From: Diphasiastrum complanatum
Taxonomy: Eukaryota; Streptophyta; Lycopodiopsida; Lycopodiales; Lycopodiaceae
Direction of reading: 5' to 3'
NCBI GenBank assembly: GCA_029204225.1
Contig: CM055095.1
Span: forward strand, 52,361,836 to 52,425,835
DNA length: 64,000 nucleotides
Both the position numbers and the translations under genes were made by a program. Below, in pieces: positions 45,688 through 55,900 of this stretch. How positions within the stretch are numbered: position 1 is the first letter of the stretch; each line of letters starts with the position of its first letter. The notes beneath the pieces were generated by a model. It ran no database searches. It was given only the letters and a program-made list of their open reading frames with translations, and was not told the origin of the DNA.

Positions 45688-46110
45688 ATGGACCTGTGGA
45701 ATAGAGTGTCATCATTCGATGCTAAGTTGGCTTTATGGCAGTTTATCCAAGGTTTGTTTTTGTCTGTTGACTATCAGAACAAATGCAGGAGGAATGTGCT
45801 TCAAAGCCTCGAGGATGTTTTTTGGATTGCAAAAGCATATGAATCCACAGTGGTGGCGTCCAGGAAGCAGCTTCAACATATTCCAACCACTTTGAAAACC
45901 AAGAAGGGGAAGAAGAGCAGTCTAAACCGAGCGACTAAATACTTTGATGATTTAGATCAATTGGCGTCGGATTTCCATAAATCGAAGAAAAAGAAGATGA
46001 TGAAATCTATGTCCCGGATGAAGGCTTAGAAAGAGAATCTCTATTTCATTTGTAATAAGCCTAGGCATATGATGAAATTTTGTCTAGAAAGAAAGAAACC
46101 TGCGACACTA
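45688..46110 (+). pseudogene. Retrotransposon gag C-terminal fragment with degenerate zinc knuckle
   Basis: The open frame 45688-46029 gives SFDAKLALWQFIQGLFLSVD and NVLQSLEDVFWIAKAYESTV, then a Lys-rich stretch. After one stop it reads YFICNKPRHMMKFC, a CCHC knuckle whose first Cys is replaced by Tyr. Gag order suggests gypsy-type, but copia is possible. It is joined directly to the RT fragment on its left. Confidence 0.65.
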
Positions 46111-46239
46111 TGCCATGATATTTACTAGACCTAACATTGCTTATTTAGTTGGAACATTGAGCCAATATATGTCGATCCATGTTTCATTCATTGAACAGCT
46201 CTATTAATAGTTCTTGGATACTTCATCTAAGACATTCAT

Positions 46240-47048
46240 TGTCATATCTCAATCTTCATCAATTGCAATCTACTTCTTGTCGTAAATAAGATAAAATCGA
46301 GATAAGCAGCGAAAGTGGTGGAGGGTAGCTGTGGATCGAAAATGTGACAATTACCAGTAAAATCGAGTTCAAGATGGATCTGGTATTACAATGCACAAAA
46401 TAGAACAAATTAGTAGTGGAACAAAAGATGCACTCTGATTGATAGAAACAAAACTGAGTACATGAGCTTGAAGCTAGTCTCAAAACCATAGGTGCTCAAA
46501 AACTACAACTGAGTTCGTTGATCGATTTTCTCTCAAACTAAAAAATTGAACTTAACTATACATCATAATGCCTGTAGGATGATAGCTTGATCAGATCGCT
46601 GACTCTAGTAGATCTTCTTTGATGATTGGAAGTCAGATGATCAGTACATTGAAAGCTGACATCAATCTACTTGATTAACTACATTTGTCCTACAGTAGGT
46701 AGCCGTCGTTTTTTTTTTTGCTAGAGAGTTATGTACAAAAGTAGGCGGACTGTCAACGTCGTGACGGACTTCTGACAATATCGAAAATTTACAACGACTC
46801 AAAAATTTACACAGACTCAAAAAACATACACTGACTCAAAAAATTACAATGACTCAGAAAATTACGAATTTTTTGAGTTGATACAGTATCAAAAAAATTG
46901 GGTCGGAAAGATTCGATCATGAATTTTTCGATCCTTTGCTGAAATTTCGGGCCTTCATATTTTGTGTTGTAGTTTTTTCGAATAAGTATAAACAGGTTTT
47001 AGGATGCTCATTACCTAATGGAATTGGGCTTGAGCATGAATAAAAACA
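46240..47048 (-). repeat. Family C LTR, copy 2 (inverted)
   Basis: The minus strand starts TGTTTTTATTCATGC at 47048 and aligns with 38324 onward through GGTAATGAGCATC, GACAGTC(C/T)GCCTAC and TCATGTACTC. The later TTTCGATCCACA stretch matches the part right of the solo LTR (near 39620). It is much diverged, the lower end is approximate, and no PBS was found. A short tandem of AAAATTTACA(A/C)(C/A)GACTC units is at 46785-46865. Confidence 0.65.
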
Positions 47049-47059
47049 CTTGTACATTT

Positions 47060-47230
47060 GTGATAATCATAATAGAATTGGTTTTTCAATGAATCCCATG
47101 TATCATTCCAGGAGCAAACACATTGAGATAAAGTATCATTTCATGAGAAAAAATTTGTCCATCTTTTCAGCTTCATAGTACATTGCCTTTGTGAGTGAAT
47201 ACATTGAAACTATGTGGGTCACTCAGCCGT
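47060..47230 (+). pseudogene. Ty1/copia RNase H C-terminal fragment
   Basis: Plus-strand reading NPMYHSRSKHIEIKYHFMRK at about 47090-47150 is a clear copia RNase H end. It begins right at the family C LTR boundary (47048), so the LTR is probably inserted in, or recombined with, this element. Confidence 0.8.
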
Positions 47231-48289
47231 GACTCTGAGTAATCTTTCTTGTATGACTAATGTTGTCTCTCTTCCAAATTAACTTGGTGGTTAATTTCAG
47301 ACAACCCATTGCTATTTCTCTTTTTTGTTACAATGTCAACATCATATTCACTTTGTTGAATTTTTGCCAGTTCAACACAACCTTCTTGGGTGACTACTAC
47401 TCTTGATGAGATGAAGATGGTTGTTTTGAAAGTCCATAGTTTTGCCTCCATGGCCATCATTGTTTCTTCGCCTTCCTCATCAATCTACATTGTGACATGT
47501 GGTTTTCAGTTAAACTTTTGAATATTTGTTTTTATCTAATCTTGCTCATCACATTCTTTCATTTCAACCATTCACAAAATCCAAAAATATCATAATCACA
47601 AGACTCTTGTGTTTTGACACAATGGTGTTGTTGAGAATAGTCATTAGTTTCACTAGATTTAGTATGTAAAATTTTTATAGTTCAAATCACACAATAAGAA
47701 CAAGCCAAAAAGGAGCATAACGCTCTAGATATCCACTCGTGCAACAACCAAGATTCAAGCTTGCAACTACATGGGCACAATTCCAACTCTTTGTAGTTAT
47801 CTTGCATATCCCTACCCATGAGAAGTGGAATTCAACTATGTACCTCAAGCTGAGCAAAGGTGTAGACCACCAAGTGACATTTCAAGAATGTGTCCACAAT
47901 TCATGGCAATCGACATAACATTACTATCTAGAAAAAAGCTCTTCTTGCATATGAGATTAATGGAGCATATGCCCACAAACCATGGCAAGTGACTTAATAT
48001 CCTACCTATGATGGAGTACATAAACATGAGACTAGAAAGAGAAGATTTGAGCCACATACATGAGATAAATGTGTGAGATTGCATACCCTTTGTACATTTG
48101 AGAAAACTCATGCTTTGATTATTGAAGGATGGGAAAACCCATCAATGTACAAATAGATGAAAGCACATAGAAAGATAATGCCCATTGGCAAAGAGTAGTT
48201 AAGCTAAAAGCCTTAGTCAAACGTAAAATATTAAAAGAATTACTCAAGGCCTACTGCTTGATGTAAGTCACTAACTAGAATAGTTGTAG
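47231..48289. other. Interval without recognised genes
   Basis: It may include the 3' untranslated tail of the non-LTR element on its right. No poly-T run marks a LINE 3' end. Minus frames 47257-47460 and 47845-48111 carry no known motif. Confidence 0.4.
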
Positions 48290-50045
48290 TAATACATAAT
48301 GCAAGAAGCTTCGAACTCACCGCCCTTGTAAATTGAGCTCATCAAAGAATTGAAAGCGCCTATGAACGTTGCAATGCAACAAAAATACGTTGACAATAGA
48401 AAGATACAATGACGGATGATAACGTTACACTTTGTCTCTGGTGCTTCACAACAAGCTCCGCACATAATGACAAAACATTATTAAATTTCTTATGAAGATA
48501 TCCATATGTTCCCAAAGCACAGGGGATGAATTCTTCACCAGATGCACGATCATTATAATCTCTCTCCTTCTCTTGAGTTGCTTGAGATGCGACAGGGAAG
48601 CATGACGAAGAAGGTCACGTCGAGAGGGATCAACAATAACAAAATCTCCAAGAGTGCAAATTTCCTCATGTGAGAGAACAAGATCAACACGTCGACGAGA
48701 TGATTGCCTAGATGGCCCTGGCAAAATGTGTGTCTACTCTCGAACAACATGGAAGCCACTATCATGAGCAATAGTTGCAAGAACATCACAAATGGAAACA
48801 TGTGACACTATACGATCTCCACATGAGGGGCACCACATTAGATGAGTACCCAACGAATCCAACACATGCCCACATGAACACTTAAAATGCCCACTTAACA
48901 CTAGATGTGGAAGTCCCAACCTGGTACAAAGGGCAGTGATAAACAAATTAGAGGAGAGTCGCAATAGTGGAAGAACTGGATGTGCAACTAACCACCAATT
49001 AGGCCCCTGCACCTAGACTAGCACATGAGAGAAGACGAGCTCGAACTGCATCAGATGGTGAATTATTGATAGGTTGAGTGAAGGAATAAGAGTGAAGATG
49101 ATCCATAAGAGTCTTTTGAGACACCAATCACTGATTAGCCACCAGAGATTCAAAGGGAGACATAAAAGGCTGCAATAGCGGTGGAAGTAAATCTCTAGTA
49201 GTGCGAAGAGCTTTGTGAAAAGAAAAATTGCCGGTTTCCACATGAGCCATTGAATCAAGAAGAAGAGGCTGGTTACCTTGTTGAAACCTGAAAACTAGTG
49301 CCGAGGCAACAAGAGCCCAACTCTCTAGAAAAGCAGCTGGAGTAGTGCACACGGTAGATACTAGAGCAACACCACCTGAGGAAGCAAGAAGAGAAATTTG
49401 TCGTTTAGAAAACTGACCTTCACAAGTGTCAAAGATGCATGACCCTAAAAGTTGACCAAATATGCCCAACAAAGTATTATCAAAATTTCAAAGTATGATA
49501 ATACGTTAGGTGAAGGAGAAACACAACGTAGAAGATAGCCAAGACGTTGGGCTGAGTGAGAATTTCGAAAGCAATCTGAGAGTTTCCAAGCTTTAGCAAC
49601 ATGTCAGAATGATGAGTAACTACATCCAAAGAATCTCGCACAAATGAAGTAACATACCCAGGAGAACTGATGGGAACACCAAGTGCCTTAATGCAATGCT
49701 CAAGAGTAATCCTGTAGGGAAGGAGAAATTAGTTGGAAGTCTTCTTGGACACCAAGCTACACACCTAGATCTGTTAACCGTAAGCCCAGAGAAGAAAGCT
49801 GATCTGAAAAATGCAACAAAGCTGCGATGAATTCACTAGCAGGTCCCACAATATGTGTATTATCTACAATGGAGGGGAATAAATAGGAGGAAAAAGCCGT
49901 AGCAGTAGCACGCAATGCACGATAATGTGCCAAAGCAAAGAGAGGTCCACCTAAGGGATCTCCTTATCGAGTTCCTTCAACAGAAGAAATGATGGTAATA
50001 TCACCTGTACGAGAAGTAGGACTAAAGTACAAAGGAGTACTTTAA
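48290..50045 (-). pseudogene. Non-LTR retrotransposon RT with restriction-like endonuclease-type C-terminus, 5'-truncated
   Basis: Minus strand, in order. RT palm: TGDITIISSVEGTR, stop, GDPLGGPLFALAHYRALRAT, then FPSIVDNTHIVGP, the catalytic (F/Y)xDD position reading VDN. RT thumb-like part: SKRQISLLASSGGVALVSTV and FLESWALVASALVFRFQQGN (49420-49270). A Cys/His module follows: LRLGLPHLVLSGHFKCSCGH with GTHLMWC (about 48910-48830). The endonuclease-like end reads RVDLVLSHEEICTLGDFVIV DPSR, then EFIPCALGTYGYLH and CQRIFVALQRS (to about 48300). The CCHC plus R.D....V.D pattern is that of R2-like/restriction-like-endonuclease LINEs, not of plant L1 or RTE. Frameshifts are present. The 5' part of the RT is missing, as usual for LINE insertions. 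Confidence 0.75.
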
Positions 50046-51399
50046 TAGAAGCAGCACACAAAAGGAATGAACAAGGCTAGCGTATCCTGAGTACCACGTA
50101 GTGAGACAAATATGTACTTCGTCTCTCCTTTGTAGTGAGACAAATATGTGAGATTTTTTGTACTTTGTGTGCGTTGAAGTACAATTGAACTTTGCGAGTG
50201 TAAGTCCTTTGTTTGTTTGAGTAGAATGAACCTAGAGACCTCCATTGAACTGGAAATAATATTTTCTGCATATTTGAGTGGAATTTAACTTGAGATCTTG
50301 AGGGTAAGAGAAAAGTGATGAATCTTGTGCTTGAATCATTGATATGATAAGCTTCTCTTCTTGACACAAGGTCATAGGGTGTGTCAGGTACAAAACACTT
50401 CTTGGAAGGGAACATGACTACATGCTCCAAAGGTGAAACCCACATATGGAAGCAAATCCGACATGAATTTGGACAAAGGTGGAAATGATGAGTTGACCAC
50501 AGTGATTAGGGCTCTAGGATACATGTGAAGGTTGCAAAGTGACCCACTCATTGTTGATGTCACCATTGGGTTAGATTTTTTTTTATGTTGGCAGGTGAGT
50601 TGATGGGCGATAAACCACTCCCCTTTTGAAACTTGGCTAGGAAGTGCTAAATGAAGGGCCGCAATATGATTGCCTACCCTGAATTTCTAACATGCCATTG
50701 GTCCATTTTTGTTAAGTTGCCCATGACAAGTCAACATGCCAGACAATGTCCCTAGGCCCCAAAAATGTGCTTGAGTTGCCCTTATGTGGCAAGGGTCCCA
50801 TGCCACCTCATCTGCCACATGGTGGCGACTCAAGGTAAGTTTGAAAGGGGGGAGACCCATTTTTACTCCCTACACAAAAGGTTGAACTCTATTTTAAATC
50901 TTGGGACTTGTTGGGCAAAGTGGTCTAAAGTCACCCTAAGTGATGAGTTGTTTAGGACTTCCTTACCTTTGCTTGAGGTTCCAGAGTTAAAGGACGTTCC
51001 CATGCTCCAAATATACATATTGCTCCCTAGCAAATGAGTGACCATGAACTTTTCATCAACCTATCCCAAGAGAATATGATTTCCTTGGACACTTGCTCAA
51101 GAGGGCCCTCTCTTAACCACCTTTTGGAGGCTTGCAATAACAATTGAAATCTTGTTAGGAACGCAAATGTCAAGAGAATCGCATTCGTATAGGGCTACGA
51201 ATGTTAGGAGAAACTCCGCTTTGGGGCCAATTTTGAAAGCATGGGAACTCGTCTAGGAATACCATCCGCCGCACAAACGAGGACATACAAAACACCTAAA
51301 TTGCTACTTGTTGAAAGTGCAATGGACTAAAAAGTCTAAAATGCAATCTTGTAGTTTGTGGTCGGGTGTGGCCCTTGCATTTGGGGCCCATTTCCCAGG
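50046..51399. other. Unassigned interval upstream of the host gene
   Basis: Open frames at 50077-50445 (minus) and 50765-51037 (plus) lack recognisable domains. GTAGTGAGACAAATATGT occurs twice, 38 bases apart (about 50097 and 50135). No LTR or PBS seen. 51300-51400 becomes GC-richer and leads into the promoter region. Confidence 0.4.
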
Positions 51400-51420
51400 C
51401 CCGTTATATTTTATACTTTC
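51365..51420 (+). promoter_or_regulatory. Possible core promoter of the S-acyltransferase gene
   Basis: GGGGCCCATTT and CAGGCCCG (GGCCCA-type elements, common in plant promoters) are followed by TTATATTTTATAC at about 51404-51416, a TATA-like box. It lies about 400 bases upstream of a good 5' splice site at 51816. The position is an inference; no transcript evidence is visible. Confidence 0.3.
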
Positions 51421-51429
51421 ATTGCATTT

Positions 51430-52933
51430 TCATTCGACGTCATTCAAAGTATTTCAAAGCCTTTTTCTTCGAAGAAAACGCCTGGTGAGGAAAGCACAGC
51501 TTGCCATATGGGCCAATGGCCAAGGCTGCGCTTATTTAGCAGCTCCATTAGTGACCGTTTAGAGCCGTTAACAGTGAAGGGGAAAACCGTAGCCAAAATA
51601 GCTGGCGGCTCCAGGGCTGCCGTTGTCTTCGGACAAATTTGGCGACTAACTTTCTGTCGTGTTCATATGTTACGCTCCATTTCTTCGTTTTATGTCGTTT
51701 CTCTCTCGTCTTTGGCAGGGGGATCTGTGTGAAGAAGCAGAGCAGGGACTGTCTGTCCTCGTTCGAGGTTTCAGATTGCTGCAGATCTGATGATTGCTTG
51801 ATCCACAGAGGCAAGGTGAGGACAGATCTGCATTTGAAACCGCATTCCATTTTTACCTTTAACGAGAAAAACAAGCAAGTAGAGCTGATGCTTGACATGC
51901 CAATAATCAGTTTATGTTTCTCTACTTCATCCATGGTGCTATTTATTGTCTGAAACTCAGCATGGAGCTTTCATTGCATATAGCTACAGACTAGTTTTTC
52001 TTATTTCGTAGAATGTCCCTTTTCAGAGCTGAAATTTTATGTCAGTGCTTCTGAAGTTGGGAAATATAGCTGTACTACCTTCCTATGAAGCAAGGGTATT
52101 TACGCGTGAACGTAGCGCTTGCCAGTCTACTGTAATTTATGCGAATCTGGAATAATGTAATGAAGGAGTTTCTGTGCTTCAGCTCGTTTATGATTTTTCT
52201 AGAATTTTGATGGGCACCACTTTTTTTTACGTTCATTGTTGGATTTTTTTCAGCAGCCGAGGAGTCCAGATGCTGAATGAAACACGAAGGTCTTTGAGGA
52301 GGAAAATTTGCCCTAACGAGGCCCTACTGCTCTACGTGGCTAGTGTTTCAAAACATTGCACTATGCGCTCTTTGATTTCCAACACATCTTTCTTGGACTA
52401 ACGGTGATACAGAGAGCTAGTCAGGTTACATCCTACAGTAGAGAATATCTGACGAGGAAGAGGTTTTGATTCTTATGGGGGTCCGAGGCCATGACAATCT
52501 GAAAAATTGAATGACATGAGTTTGAAATCTTGGAACCATTTGGCTGAAATCACTGAAATCCGAACTAGTATCTAAGGAAGGTCACTATGTAGTTAGGTGG
52601 ATAATTAAGACTCTTCGTTGTGTAAGTTTAGTGTGCAATCTATTATAGCATTCAGCATTGGCTCTTGCAGGAGCAACGTGCTCAGGGGAAGCACGGTATT
52701 GGAAAAAATACATACTCAATTTGATGTTTATAGAAGACAAGCCATAAATGGTATTAGCAGATCTTGGAGGAACGAAGAGGAGCTAGACAGATCTGAATAC
52801 GATCTTCAAATGCTCGTTAACTATTTATAACAGGAATGAGCTCGGCATCAAGGCAACTTCCTTACATTTTTGCTGATGCGGCGTTATGTGCGTGAATTAC
52901 ACTCAACAGCTTCCTTTCTAGCACTCGGTCCTA
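51430..52933 (+). other. Spliced 5' UTR of the S-acyltransferase gene
   Basis: A probable first non-coding exon ends at GCAAG|GTGAGG (51815/51816). Good acceptors follow at TTTTTTTCAG|CAGCC (52253/52254) and GCTCTTGCAG|GAGCAA (52670/52671); the latter opens the exon containing the start codon. Exon boundaries before 52671 are uncertain and alternative use of the 52254 exon is possible. The leader exon 52671-52933 has at least two upstream ORFs (52836-52895, and one starting at 52876 that overlaps the main start). Multi-exon 5' UTRs are common in plant genes of this type. Confidence 0.55.
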
Positions 52934-55900
52934 ATGGTGCGACGCCATGGCTGGCAGCTCCCTGCTCACACCTTTCAGGTTCACAAAGTTGACCCCGTAA
53001 ATTTCTCTTCCGACGTTGTTGCTTTGGATTTTTTTAGTTGATAAAACTCTTTTCGTAGAAAACTAATGATAGGATCATTGCGACCTAAAATCAACGGCCT
53101 GATATTTGCGTCTGTTACCAGCTGTATAATGTAATGAATGGTAGATTGTTATGAACCAAATGATAACCAGATCTCCTACTCTGATCAGCATTTGCGGCTA
53201 TAAATAAAAAAAATTCTGTTTCAGAGGGTTTTGACGGCCTGTTTGGTATATTTGTCTGGTACGTGACAGTCACATAACAGCTCTTCCTGTACTTCAGGCT
53301 GAAGCTGTGATTGTGGCTTCTTATTGATTTATTCAAATGCTGTCAAATATTCACAACTAATCAACTCAGGTCGACAGAGTTTGAGACTTTCTTAGCATCC
53401 AGCTGCATAGATATACACACTATGACCAAGTAGTGCCATCCATGGCATTTTGAGGATAGACGTTGTTCTCTACTAGTTGCAGGAGTGAATTGAAAACAGG
53501 TCCCGAAAGTTGAAATTACATTCACTTCCTTAAAACTCTATACTTATGTAAATGTTGAATTGGATACACGACTGGTGAAGCATTAATGGGATGGTCTGCT
53601 TATTCTTTTTCTCAAGAAGAATAGGTCAACGATTGTTGTGTGTTAAATTTTGGTATTACCATATAGAACACTGGTTCTACAACTTCTACATATATTTACT
53701 TTTGCTTTGGCGTTTGCATCTGCAATTTCCAAGGCTGCATCGTGTTCTCCTTGAATAGGTTTCTCATCTGTACCTTGTTCAGACACATTGCAAATCCTTC
53801 ATTCAATTTACACTTGGATGTATAATTTTGAGATAAACCCTGTTAACTTAAAAGGTGTTATAGTAGAAAGCTTGCAAGATCAGGCACCCAAAAAGTTACA
53901 GAGACTTGAGGTATACTTCTCTATAGTAATGGCCTAAGTTATTCTCTCGTCCTCATTATTGCATTTTTTAGAAACATAAACCATCATATTTATCAGAATG
54001 TTGTGTGAAATCTAAATCATTAATCTAAGTTGCATTGGAACTGCATCCCAAGGTTATAGTAAGTGAGAAATGTTATTTATTTATTGATCTTTTACTATGA
54101 ATTTTAATCTTGAATTTCCTGTATAATATTACAATAATGGAATGTGGTTATTGTTCCATGTCTCTAACTTTCAAGTTGTAGGCAATTTACTTCTAGTATA
54201 TCAGTTTATAGAATACTTATATTAGGTTAGAACACGGGAATTTTTTTTTTTTAAAATTTTTTATATGATGGTACCGCCCTGGTACCGCGGATCCCAGGGC
54301 GGTACCGTACCGGCGGTACCACTGTTATGGTACCGGCGGTACCATAACAGCGGTACCAGGGGACACTATGATAGATAGATATATATATATGGTAGATACA
54401 TTCAATATGGGTATTAGTAGAAAGAGAAAACACAGAGGATTAAATGCGTCTTTAATTTATTTGTGTACTATAATATATTGAATTGGACCTATAATATACT
54501 GGAATCGGACCTATAATATGCGTTTCTTGTAGTTTCAGGTTCAATTTCAGTATATTGTAGGTCCAATTCCTGTACATTTCAGGTCCCAAAAAAATTTGGG
54601 TGAAGCAAATTTTTTTTCTTCGTGATTCGCAGATTCGCGATTCGATGCAGCTATGATAGTAACCTAAACTATTCCTACAGGTACATTGTGTATATGTAAA
54701 TACTGTAATGCATACTTTGATGTGTTTTCCACAGTATAGATGTGTGCTATATAGTAATAGTATGAACATGACATCATTAGAGAACATGTGAGGAATTGCA
54801 ACAAGGTTGTCAGTGGATCTAGCAATGTAAGCAATTATATCGCCATGTGGATTTTATGTACCAATAATTCCACAATAAAGAAGCACAATACTTGTAAAAG
54901 CCAAGGACAACCCATAATAGCATGAAAGGCCATGAGTGTCATATACCTTACAAAATACGAAGCGGGATAGCTATTTATAATCTTGAGTCTAGACCTTGAC
55001 CATAACATTAACATAGGTCAATTCAAGAGGGAACAATGTCAAGCCCAAACGACAAACATTATGCACTGCTATGCACTCGTCAATGCTCACAAAAGAAAAT
55101 GGACTTAAAACAGAGAGTCATTCACACAGTATGCTTATCCTGAGTTTGTCATTAAGGATCGATGATGGAATGTTAGGACCCAGTCGTGGCTCGTGGCCAT
55201 GATCCTGCCAGGACTGGTAAGCTCAGGGCCCTGTGACTAGGGTTATGGCCCTGTGACAAGTCTCACTGAAGGGCACCTGCCAGTCATGCGAGGTGTGTCA
55301 CAGTCGTGATGTAGTAGTGGCGCAAGTTGCAAGTAAGTGTAGCAATGTGTAACTGTCGAGCCCCTGAGAGAGCTTGCTAGTGGTTATACAGACCATGGGG
55401 CTAGGCTTTAACTCAGAGTTGGCTCATGAGAGTTTCAAGTTTCAAAGTGGAAGTTGGAACTTAAAATTTGGAAGTTGAAAGTTTTAAATTGGAACTATAA
55501 GGAAACCTAATCTAGCCTTGAGCGATGCGCAATCCACATTGAGCCTTGTCACTGACTCGCTTGAGCATTTAGAACTTAAAACTTAGAACTTATCGCTTAG
55601 TACTAAGTAGTAAGTAGTTAGAATTAAGATCTTACTACTTACTACTTAGTAGCTTCAACTCACTACTAACTAGTAACTAGCAACTTGAAACAAGTATTTA
55701 GTAGTTACTAGTAAGTATGTACTATGGAGTAAGTACTAAGTTGTAATCAGTAACTACAAACTTGAAATATCTAAGTAATAAGCTCAAGCCTCATATAAGT
55801 GTTTATTGCAATCTGGAATCTAGATAATGGATTTATTATACTTGTACGACGTGCCGCGGCCCCACCTCCTCAACAACAGCTCAAATATGGGTAAACATGT

